Shown: one piece after another, positions 50,597 to 57,024 of the stretch
Layout: the number at the start of each line of letters is the position of its first letter
Numbering within the stretch: position 1 is the first letter of the stretch
Source of the DNA: Granulicella tundricola MP5ACTX9
Lineage (GTDB): Bacteria > Acidobacteriota > Terriglobia > Terriglobales > Acidobacteriaceae
Reading direction: 5' to 3'
Assembly: GCF_000178975.2 (NCBI RefSeq)
Contig: NC_015064.1
Span: forward strand, 4,245,154 to 4,309,153
Length of the DNA stretch: 64,000 nt
The notes under the pieces: generated by a model
Database searches by the model: none
What the model saw: the letters and a program-made list of their open reading frames with translations, nothing else
What the model was told of the DNA's origin: nothing
Made by a program: the position numbers and the translations under genes

Positions 50597-51220
50597 TTAT
50601 TGGCTGCGGAGGGCAATGAGGAGTTGGTGGTCCAGGGCGTTGGGGAGGGGGATGGGGGGTTGGAGGGTGAAATTCTCGAGAGATGGCTGGGCTTGGCGGG
50701 TTGTGGTGAGGATGACGATGGCGTTTGAGGCCAGGGGGAGAGCTGCGGCCAGGGCGAGCTGCATGTCGTCTACGGCGCGGAGGGTGACGATGTCAAAGGG
50801 AGCGGTGAGGGTTTCGGCTCGGGCGGCGTGGACCTGGGTTTTGAGGCCCAAGGTGCGGATGGCTTCGCGGAGGAAGGTGGATTTCTTATTTTGGGACTCG
50901 GCCAGGGTGACGAGGAGGTCTAGGTGGGCTAGCTGGATGGGGAGGCCGGGGAAGCCGGCTCCTGAGCCTAGGTCCAGTAGGGTGTTTCCTTCTGGGAGAT
51001 TGGCGGCGGCGAAGAGGGATTCGCCAAAGTGGCGGGTGACGATCTCTTCGGGGTCGCGGATGGCTGTGAGGTTGGTGCGGGCGTTCCAGCGGAGGAGGAG
51101 GTCGAGGTAGTCGGAGAGTTGGGTTATTAGTTCGTCTGTTGCCGGGTAGTAGGGGGCGAGGAGGGCGGCTATGCGGGATTTGGGGAGGGTTGGCATGGGT
51201 TTGGGAGTGCGAACGGTCAT
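50597..51220 (-). CDS. rsmG: 16S rRNA (guanine527-N7)-methyltransferase RsmG (GidB)
   Basis: Methylates G527 of 16S rRNA; loss gives low-level streptomycin resistance. The 207-residue SAM enzyme has LLDLGSGAGFPGLPIQLAHLDLLVTLAESQNKKSTFL (motif I and post-I) and DIVTLRAVDDM. The order rsmG-parA-parB matches the common origin-linked cluster, except that the collagen-like gene has been inserted between rsmG and parA. Confidence 0.95.
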   Translation of the reverse strand: MTVRTPKPMPTLPKSRIAALLAPYYPATDELITQLSDYLDLLLRWNARTNLTAIRDPEEIVTRHFGESLFAAANLPEGNTLLDLGSGAGFPGLPIQLAHLDLLVTLAESQNKKSTFLREAIRTLGLKTQVHAARAETLTAPFDIVTLRAVDDMQLALAAALPLASNAIVILTTTRQAQPSLENFTLQPPIPLPNALDHQLLIALRSQ

Positions 51221-51296
51221 GAAGCAAGAGCAAGGATCGGTCCAGGACGGCTTGAAGAGACAACGGCAGACGCGAGAACAGCGGCGACGACAACGG

Positions 51297-51436
51297 CCCG
51301 GGGCTAAAGCCCCATCTTATCGCCGCCGTTGACGGGGGGCTGAAGCCCCCCTCTAATCCGAACGGCAACGACAACGGCAACAGCAATGACAACGACAACG
51401 GCCAATACTGGGGTTCTGAGCTTCGCTCAGAATGAC
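51297..51436. repeat. GGGGCTAAAGCCCC repeat plus TTCTGAGC repeat
   Basis: CCGGGGCTAAAGCCCC (about 51298-51313) and GGGGGGCTGAAGCCCCCC followed by TCTAATCCGAACGGCAACG make one complete element. It runs into CAACGGCAACAGCAA filler and GGTTCTGAGCTTCGCTCAGAATGACG (51413-51436). Relatives: 56040-56115, 56898-56975, 59471-59545, 63069-63145. Confidence 0.85.
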
Positions 51437-51473
51437 GGTTGTGGTGGGGAGGGGGGTGAGGTGGCCTGCTTCG

Positions 51474-52232
51474 TCAGTGGGCTACGGAGGTTAGGATTTC
51501 GCGGGGGGTCCAGGTGGTGGCTTCGTGGACGAACCGCTCGAAGAGGAGGCGGGAGACGGGGTTGGTGGCGAAGGTGCGCTCGGGGTGCCACTGGACGCCC
51601 AGGACGAAGTGACTGGAGTTGGATTGGCCGCCTTCGATAGCTTCGACTACGCCGTCCTGGGGGCAGCGTGCGGAGACTCGGAGGCCGTCGCCGGGGATTC
51701 CGATGGCCTGGTGGTGGGAGGAGTTGATGGGGAGGCGGGTGCCTTCGAGTTCTGGCCCGGCGATCTCTGCGAGAAGGGAGTTGGGGGCGATCTCGGCGGT
51801 GTGGGCTACGGCTACGCTGCGACCGGCGGAGTGGTTGACGGGAAGGATCGTCAGGTCCTGGAGGAGGGTGCCGGAGCGCCAGACATTGAGGATCTGGCAG
51901 CCGAAACAGACGCCCAGGATGGGCTTGTAGAGATTGTGGGCGTCCTGAAGGAGGAGTTCGTCGACGTTTTCGCGGGGGAGATCTGCGGGGGAGGTGGCTG
52001 GGTCGCGTTCCTGGCCGAATTTTTCCGGGGTGACGTCTGCGGGGGAGCCGGGGAGGAGGATGGCCTGGCAGGTGTTGGCTAGCTCTGCGATGGCTTTGGG
52101 GGAGATGTTGAGGGGGATTTCTACTGGTTCGGCGCCGCAGGCTCGGACGGCGGCGGCGTAGTCCTTCCAGTTGAGGGAGTTGTAGGCGGGGTCGGTGCTG
52201 GTGGGGGTGGGGATGGCGATGCGGACTGGCAT
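51474..52232 (-). CDS. Class I glutamine amidotransferase, gamma-glutamyl-GABA hydrolase (PuuD) family
   Basis: A 252-residue peptidase C26-type hydrolase. The catalytic triad is visible: the nucleophile in PILGVCFGCQILNV, and the His-Glu pair in VLGVQWHPERTF. The start MPVRIAIPTP lies 30 bases from parS 4. PuuD-like enzymes cleave gamma-glutamyl-GABA in putrescine breakdown, but no other puu gene is present, so the true substrate may be another gamma-glutamyl compound. Confidence 0.9.
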   Translation of the reverse strand: MPVRIAIPTPTSTDPAYNSLNWKDYAAAVRACGAEPVEIPLNISPKAIAELANTCQAILLPGSPADVTPEKFGQERDPATSPADLPRENVDELLLQDAHNLYKPILGVCFGCQILNVWRSGTLLQDLTILPVNHSAGRSVAVAHTAEIAPNSLLAEIAGPELEGTRLPINSSHHQAIGIPGDGLRVSARCPQDGVVEAIEGGQSNSSHFVLGVQWHPERTFATNPVSRLLFERFVHEATTWTPREILTSVAH

Positions 52233-52262
52233 GTGGCTATTTTACGGCGTTATGGGTGGGAG

Positions 52263-52278
52263 TGTTCCACGTGGAACA
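52263..52278. promoter_or_regulatory. parS site 4
   Basis: TGTTCCACGTGGAACA, 30 bases upstream of the start codon of the amidotransferase gene. ParB spreading from here could affect that promoter. Confidence 0.95.
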
Positions 52279-52328
52279 TTACGGTGCCTGGACACCACTA
52301 GGCATAAAAAACAAGCAACGGCAAAGAC

Positions 52329-52364
52329 CAATACGGAGGTTCTGGCTTCGCCAGAATGACGACC
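52329..52364. repeat. CAATACGGAGGTTCTGGC repeat copy
   Basis: AATACGGAGGTTCTGGCTTCGCCAGAATGACG contains a short hairpin (TTCTGG-CTTCG-CCAGAA). Same family as 51408, 53937, 56133 and 60445. Confidence 0.7.
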
Positions 52365-52392
52365 GCTCAAAAAAGCGACACGAGGAGGCGCT

Positions 52393-53127
52393 TCAAGTGT
52401 GCTGTTGGTAGAGGGCGGTGATGGCGGCGAAGGTTTGGGCGGTTAGGGCGTCGGCGTCGCGGGTGGTGAGGCCGGTGGTGGGGATGGGGGTGCCTATGAC
52501 CAGCTTTAAGGGGCGGGGGGTCAGGTGGTAGGTGTGGATGGGGAGGAGCTCGTAGGTGCCGATGAGAGCCATGGGGACTAACGGGACTTGCGCCTTGATG
52601 GCCATGAAGGCTGCTCCGGATTGGAAGGGAGTCATCTGGCCGTGTTCGGCGCGGCCGCCCTCCGGGAAGAGGACCAGGGGGAGGCCGGCGGTGAGGGTTT
52701 TGGCTCCTCGGAGGAGACCGGCGATGGCGGACCGACCGGATTTGGCGTCGATGGGGACCTGGCCGGAGCGGTTGAGGTACCAGCCGACGAAGGGGATCTT
52801 CCAGAGGGATTGCTTGGCGAGGATGCGGAACTGGAAGGGGAGCTTGGCGAAGAGGACGGGGGTGTCGTAGTAACTGAGATGGTTCACGGCGTACATGGCG
52901 GTTCCCAGGCCAAGGAGGTTCTCTTTACCGATCAGCCTGACGGGGGAGAGGCTGATCCAGAGGAGGACCTGTGCCCAGGCTCGGGCGATGGCGTGCTGCT
53001 GGCGGCCGGATTTGTCCCAGAGGCCGGCGACGAGGGAGATGCAGCCGAAGATTGTGGTCGCGAGGGCGATCAGGGGCATGAGGACGAGGTAGGTGAGCCA
53101 GCGGATGGCGGGTTTGGGCTGGCTCAC
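52393..53127 (-). CDS. plsC: Lysophospholipid / 1-acyl-glycerol-3-phosphate acyltransferase (PlsC)
   Basis: A 244-residue membrane-associated acyltransferase. Two hydrophobic segments precede the catalytic H-x4-D box in MYAVNHLSYYDTPVLFAKLPF; further motifs are WKIPFVGWYLNRSGQVPID and LVLFPEGGRAEHGQMTPFQSGAAF, which bind the glycerol phosphate and acyl chain. Makes phosphatidic acid for phospholipid synthesis. Its GTG start overlaps the folC stop (GTGA), so both are co-translated. Confidence 0.92.
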   Translation of the reverse strand: MSQPKPAIRWLTYLVLMPLIALATTIFGCISLVAGLWDKSGRQQHAIARAWAQVLLWISLSPVRLIGKENLLGLGTAMYAVNHLSYYDTPVLFAKLPFQFRILAKQSLWKIPFVGWYLNRSGQVPIDAKSGRSAIAGLLRGAKTLTAGLPLVLFPEGGRAEHGQMTPFQSGAAFMAIKAQVPLVPMALIGTYELLPIHTYHLTPRPLKLVIGTPIPTTGLTTRDADALTAQTFAAITALYQQHT

Positions 53128-54839
53128 TCGGATGCTCCCAAGGCCAGGTCGCGGATTTCTCCTACAAGGTAGACGGAGCCGGTGGCTATGATGAGGCCTC
53201 CTGGGGGGGTGATTTGCTTTGCCTGGGCCAGGGCTGCGGCCAGGTGCGGGGCGGCGTGGGCGGGGATCTGGAGGGCGTGGGCGGCGGCTAAGAGATCCTC
53301 AACGGCGGCGGCTCTTGGGTTGGCTATGGGGGCCAGGATGATGTGGTCGTGGCGGCGGAGCGGGTCGGCGTCTGGGGAGGAGTCGAACAGGGGGAAGAGG
53401 ATGCGGGACATTTCTTCTAACGACTTGTCTTTGAGGCAGGAGAAGATGAGGGTTCTTGGTTGTTGCTCTGGTAGCGACGCCAGGGCGGAGCGTAGGGTCC
53501 AGGCTCCGGCGGGGTTGTGGGCTACGTCGAGGAGGAGATTGGGGGGGAGGAGTTCGAGGCGGCCGGGCCAGACCGTGGTGCGGATGCCTTGTTCTATGGC
53601 TTCGGGGGGGATTCGGAAGGGAACAGGGATCAGGGAACAGGAATCAGATATGGCTCGGGCGGTGGCTATGGCCAGGGCTATGTTGCGCTGCTGGTGGGTG
53701 CCGGGGAGGGGGGAGTCGACTTGGAGGAGGGTTTGGTCGTCGAGGGAGAGGGTGTAGTGGTTTCGGGGGAGGGTGGAGGCTGGAACCCACGTCTCAGAAC
53801 CGAGACCCTTCGGCAAGCTCAGGGCAGGCTGTGGGGCACCCGGTTCGTCGGTTATTTGGGGAGTGCCTTGGTGGGGGTGGTAGTGAGGGGTGAAGTCGGG
53901 GGGCGCTTCCGGAGGCGCTTGTGCTGATCCGAGCGAAATACGGAGGTTCTGAGCTTCGCTCAGAATGACGACCTCATTGGATGGAACGCCGGTGGCATGG
54001 GGGACGGCACTATGAGGTGGGTCTGAGGCGCGTTGGGGTGGGGGGATGTACTGGGCGGCGTTGATTGCTTGGACGTTGAGGGCTGTGGCGGCTATGCCTA
54101 TGGCCTGGTTGGCTTCGGGGAGTTGCGGGAGGGTGATGAGAGTGCCGCCCTCGCGGAGGATGCCGCATTTTTCGGCGGTGATGAGGGCTATGGTGTCGCC
54201 GAGGTAGTCCTGGTGGTCGAGGGCTATGTCGGTGATGACGGAGATGAGGGGCTCGACGATGTTGGTGGCGTCGAGGCGGCCGCCCAGGCCTACTTCGAGG
54301 ATCATGATTTCGGCTTGCTGGTGGGCGAAGTAGGCGAAGGCTACGGCAGTGAGGCGCTCGAAGAAGCTGGGAGGGTAGGGGAGGTCGCCGGCGGCGACGA
54401 GGGTGGTGCCGGCGGTGTCGACCTGGGTGTAGAGGTCGGCGAAGAGGTCGTCCGGGATGGGGCTGAGGGCAAGGGGGCCATTGGCGCCGGGTGCCCCGTA
54501 CTCGGTGGGGAGGATGGGGTGGGCGAGCTGGATGCGCTCGTTGACGCGGGTGAGGTGGGGGCTGGTGTAGAGGCCGGTGCGGTAGCCGGCGGCGACGAGG
54601 ATGCTGGCGAGGGTGGCGGAGGTGGAGCCCTTGCCGTTGGTGCCGGCGATGAGGACTGCGGGGACCTTGTTTTGAGGGTCGCCGAGTGCGGCGCAGAGGC
54701 GGCGCATGTGGATGAGGTCGAACTTGTGGCGGGGCGGGGTGCTGGAGGGCTCGGAGTCCGAGGATGGCTTGATGGGGGCTAGTTCCGGGCCGAGTCCGTA
54801 GAGGTGCTCGAGCGCTTCCGCATAGGTCATGCTGCCCAT
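53124..54839 (-). CDS. folC: Folylpolyglutamate synthase / dihydrofolate synthase, enlarged by repeat insertions
   Basis: Adds glutamate to dihydropteroate and to folates. Domain order is normal: P-loop AVLIAGTNGKGSTSATLASIL, TSPHLTRVNERIQL, ILEVGLGGRLDATNIVEPLISVITDIALDHQDYLGDTIALIT and the late NPAGAWTLRSAL. However, the protein has 571 residues against about 430 for the family. Three segments are translated repeat DNA: VVILSEAQNLR (53937-53975), APQPALSLPKGLGSET (53783-53853) and SDSCSLIPVPF (53619-53648). All keep the frame. They lie around residues 285-420, in the linker between the two domains and the start of the C-terminal domain. A start at 54830 is an alternative. Confidence 0.9.
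   Translation of the reverse strand: MGSMTYAEALEHLYGLGPELAPIKPSSDSEPSSTPPRHKFDLIHMRRLCAALGDPQNKVPAVLIAGTNGKGSTSATLASILVAAGYRTGLYTSPHLTRVNERIQLAHPILPTEYGAPGANGPLALSPIPDDLFADLYTQVDTAGTTLVAAGDLPYPPSFFERLTAVAFAYFAHQQAEIMILEVGLGGRLDATNIVEPLISVITDIALDHQDYLGDTIALITAEKCGILREGGTLITLPQLPEANQAIGIAATALNVQAINAAQYIPPPQRASDPPHSAVPHATGVPSNEVVILSEAQNLRISLGSAQAPPEAPPDFTPHYHPHQGTPQITDEPGAPQPALSLPKGLGSETWVPASTLPRNHYTLSLDDQTLLQVDSPLPGTHQQRNIALAIATARAISDSCSLIPVPFRIPPEAIEQGIRTTVWPGRLELLPPNLLLDVAHNPAGAWTLRSALASLPEQQPRTLIFSCLKDKSLEEMSRILFPLFDSSPDADPLRRHDHIILAPIANPRAAAVEDLLAAAHALQIPAHAAPHLAAALAQAKQITPPGGLIIATGSVYLVGEIRDLALGASE
53619..53648. repeat. GGGAACAGGGATCAG repeat inside folC
   Basis: GGGAACAGGGATCAGGGAACAGGAATCAG, the same element as in mnmG. 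On the minus strand it encodes the peptide CSLIPVP in both proteins. Confidence 0.85.
53783..53853. repeat. AACCCACGTCTCAGAAC...GTGGGGCACCC repeat inside folC
   Basis: AACCCACGTCTCAGAACCGA is followed by CCTTCGGCAAGCTCAGGGCA and TGTGGGGCACCCGG. The outer parts are roughly inverted (CCCACGTCTC / GTGGGGCACC). It adds the peptide PGAPQPALSLPKGLGSETW to FolC. Confidence 0.7.
53937..53975. repeat. AATACGGAGGTTCTGAGC repeat inside folC
   Basis: AATACGGAGGTTCTGAGCTTCGCTCAGAATGACG, essentially identical to intergenic copies at 51413 and 56133; it encodes VVILSEAQNLRI in FolC. Confidence 0.85.
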
Positions 54840-55008
54840 TCTAAGCGGTCATGCGAGAGTCCCCAAGCCGGGGCATTACCGAAGGTTTGGGTTATTACGT
54901 TGGGGTTTCTGAATTTGGGACAGTGGCGTACGGGGCGTGGGGAACGCCGATGAAGCCATCAAGCAAGGCGGATATGACCTATCCGAAGACGAAAACAAGA
55001 GAGGCTTT

Positions 55009-55110
55009 ATGACTGATGTGCTGATGTTCTTTGTGTATTGGGCGATGGTGCTCACGCCTTGTGTGATTGCGATGTATATCCCGCTGGACAGCGTTCGTTA
55101 CGCTGAGTAA
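55009..55110 (+). CDS. Small single-helix membrane peptide (33 aa), unknown
   Basis: ATG at 55009 after AAGAGAGGC, stop TAA at 55108. The 33 residues are MTDVLMFFVYWAMVLTPC, a hydrophobic stretch VIAMYIP and a polar end LDSVRYAE. A well-placed ribosome site and a coherent transmembrane segment favour a real peptide, but there is no homolog evidence. It lies alone in a 386-base gap (54840-55225), with nothing else recognisable. Confidence 0.45.
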   Translation: MTDVLMFFVYWAMVLTPCVIAMYIPLDSVRYAE

Positions 55111-55225
55111 GTCTTGCCCGCTCAAGACAAAAACGACAAACGAAAAGGCGTAAGAAGAGAGTTTGCATGGAGGGTGAATCCTCTGCTGCTCAGCTTCCTA
55201 CGCCTGTTTTCCGTTTTGGTGCGAG

Positions 55226-55840
55226 TTACTTTGCGGCTTCGAGGACGGCGGGGGTGAACTCTGCGACGAAGTCTTCCAGGGAGCGCTGGCCCATGGAGAC
55301 TGCACCGGTGCCGCCGGCGAGGACGATGTTGACGTCCGTGATGCCGATGAAGCCGAAGACCTGCTTGAGGTAGCTGGACTCTGCGTTGTAGCCCTCGGTG
55401 GGGGAGCCGGGGGTATAGACGCCGCCTGAAGCGAGGATGATGGTGAGCTTCTTGCCCTTGACGAGGCCTTCATACTGCGGGGTGAAGGTGACGTTTACAC
55501 GGACGATCTGGTCGATGTACGCCTTGAGGATGGCGGGGGTGGAGAAGTTGTACATGGAGGTGCCGAGGACGATGTGGTCGGCTGCTTTGAGCTCTGCGAT
55601 GAGGGTGTTGCCGATCTCGAGGGCCTTCTTCATTTCTGGGGAGTGCTGCTCGGCGGGGGTGTAGGCGCCGGCGATCCAGGGGAGGTCGACGAAGGGGAGG
55701 GTGGTGGTGAAGAGGTCGCGATTGACGACGGTTCCGCCTGCATGAGTTTTCTGCCACTCTTCGACGAAGGCAGAGGTGAGCTTGCGTGAGATGGAGTATT
55801 CGCCGCGTGGGCTGGATTCAATGCTGAGGAGTGACGCCAT
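55226..55840 (-). CDS. azoR: FMN-dependent NADH-azoreductase (AzoR family)
   Basis: A 204-residue flavodoxin-fold quinone/azo reductase. The start at 55840 (MASLLSIESSPRGEYSISRKLTSAFVEEWQKTHAG) contains the FMN phosphate loop S-S-P-R; further motifs are HIVLGTSMYNFSTPAILKAYIDQIVRVNVTFT and TIILASGGVYTPGS, and GFIGITDVNIVLAGG. Two-electron reduction of quinones protects against redox cycling. The gene stands alone on the minus strand. Confidence 0.93.
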   Translation of the reverse strand: MASLLSIESSPRGEYSISRKLTSAFVEEWQKTHAGGTVVNRDLFTTTLPFVDLPWIAGAYTPAEQHSPEMKKALEIGNTLIAELKAADHIVLGTSMYNFSTPAILKAYIDQIVRVNVTFTPQYEGLVKGKKLTIILASGGVYTPGSPTEGYNAESSYLKQVFGFIGITDVNIVLAGGTGAVSMGQRSLEDFVAEFTPAVLEAAK

Positions 55841-56257
55841 GATGGAACCTCTAAGTAGATGTTGAAACAAACAATCCTCATTATAGATGGGGGTGAGGTT
55901 GGGGGAGATTCAGGGAGTGTGAATGTTTTTTGAGGGTGGGGAGGAAGGCGTAACGCGGATAAGAGGGATCAAGGCGGGATAAGAGGGATAGAACAGGCAA
56001 CGGCAAGAGCAACGGATTGTAGGACACGCAACGGCACGAGCCTGGGGCCAAAGCCCTTTGACTTTTGAGACGTTGACGGTGGGCTAAAGCTTACCTCTAA
56101 TCCGAACTGCAACAGCAAGTGCAACAGACAAAGCCAATACGGAGGTTCTGAGCTTCGCTCAGAATGACGGTTGGGGAAGAGAGGACGGTTGGGGAATGGG
56201 AGCGGGAGTTGGGTGGGGACGGTTGGGTGGGTGGAGAGCCGGTTCTGGTAGGGATCG
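55841..56257. other. Repeat-filled intergenic region
   Basis: About 420 bases upstream of azoR. In order: a GGCGTAACGCGGATAAGAGG element (55945-55990), CGCAACGG/AGCAACGG filler, a decayed GGGGCTAAAGCCCC element (56040-56115) and an AATACGGAGGTTCTGAGC element (56133-56172), then GGGTGGGGACGG-type sequence. No ORF is supported. Confidence 0.6.
55945..56172. repeat. Composite cluster of three dispersed repeats
   Basis: Three families are nested head to tail here (55945-55990 GGCGTAACGCGG family; 56040-56115 GGGGCTAAAGCCCC family, with a damaged second stem GGGCTAAAGCTTACC; 56133-56172 TTCTGAGC family). The same order, element by element, recurs partly at 51297-51436, suggesting that repeats spread together or insert next to each other. 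Confidence 0.75.
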
Positions 56258-56305
56258 GAAAAAAGAACCCCACGTTTCCTGGCCTTTCGGCTTGGATTCG
56301 TGGGG
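56258..56305 (-). terminator. Intrinsic terminator after the cysteine-rich small gene
   Basis: CCCCACG (56268-56274) pairs with CGTGGGG (56299-56305), with inner pairing CCAAGCCGAAAGGCCAGG. On the minus strand it is followed by TTCTTTTTT. It lies about 80 bases after the stop codon of the 56386-56652 gene and supports that gene being transcribed. Confidence 0.8.
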
Positions 56306-56385
56306 GGCACTGAAGTTTTGTGCTTCAGCCTGTTAGCCAGGGCGTGTGGTGTCTGCCCTCAGCCTGCAGAACTAAACTTTTCGGC

Positions 56386-56652
56386 TTATCGTGCTGCCGT
56401 GAGGGTGAAGCTGGAGGGCTGGGCTCCTGCGGCCGGCTCGCCTGACCATGCGGAGACGGTGAAGCCGGTGCGGGGATGAGCCTGGGGGGCGTGCGAGGCG
56501 GTGTGCTGTTGTGACAGCGCCTCGGCAACCTGGCGGCGCACCTGGTCCCGTTCGGACCGTTGTGTGCGTGACCAATACACCAGAAATCCCTGCCCGCAGA
56601 CCTTGCAACGTACGTCGCTGGTTGTGTTGGAGATCTTGCAAAGTACCTGCAT
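56386..56652 (-). CDS. Small cysteine-containing protein, unknown function
   Basis: An 88-residue protein. The N-terminus MQVLCKISNTTSDVRCKVCGQGFLVYWSR has C5, C16 and C19 (C-x10-C-x2-C), half of a possible zinc ribbon that could be completed by a histidine such as H50. A basic helix (RTQRSERDQVRRQVAEALSQQH) follows, then a Ser/Ala-rich tail. GAGGG lies eight bases before the ATG, and an intrinsic terminator follows. The rest of the gap to 57024 has no other gene. Confidence 0.6.
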   Translation of the reverse strand: MQVLCKISNTTSDVRCKVCGQGFLVYWSRTQRSERDQVRRQVAEALSQQHTASHAPQAHPRTGFTVSAWSGEPAAGAQPSSFTLTAAR

Positions 56653-57024
56653 GGCCTGGGCCCTCTTGCTCTGATTGGTCTATCGGCATGTGCTGCCAAC
56701 AACTGAAGAGTAAAACCCCTGCTTTTCCTCAACAATGCCGCTTGCGTTCGAGGCGATGGGCCTTAGGTGCCATTACTTGAGGGCCGATTTCGCAGGGGGA
56801 GGATTGAACGGATTCGGGGTGCGGGCGTGTGGGTGGTGTGGGGGGGGGAAAGCAACTATGCTTGTAGGGGCAGAGGGTTAGGTGCGTTGAGGAGAGCCCG
56901 GGGCTAAAGCCCCCTCTTCTTGGCACGCTGGACGTGGGGCTGAAGCCCCACTCTAATCCGAAGGGCAACAGCAAACCTTCGCGGCCTCGCACGTTTTTGC
57001 AGCTTGAGATACGACAGGATTGAT
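56653..57024. other. Intergenic region upstream of thrS with a repeat
   Basis: 372 bases holding an intact GGGGCTAAAGCCCC element at 56898-56975 (two stems plus TCTAATCCGAAGGGCAACAGC). No T-box or tRNA-like leader is evident before thrS. The segment 56660-56890 carries no recognised signal apart from a G9 run near 56840. Confidence 0.5.
56898..56975. repeat. GGGGCTAAAGCCCC repeat, intact copy
   Basis: CCGGGGCTAAAGCCCCCT, a 20-base linker and GTGGGGCTGAAGCCCCACTC, then TCTAATCCGAAGGGCAACAG. Both stems are perfect palindromes. Confidence 0.88.

Noticed and set aside
56653..57024. T-box riboswitch before thrS
   Set aside because: No T-box consensus or specifier loop is seen; the region is mainly a dispersed repeat.
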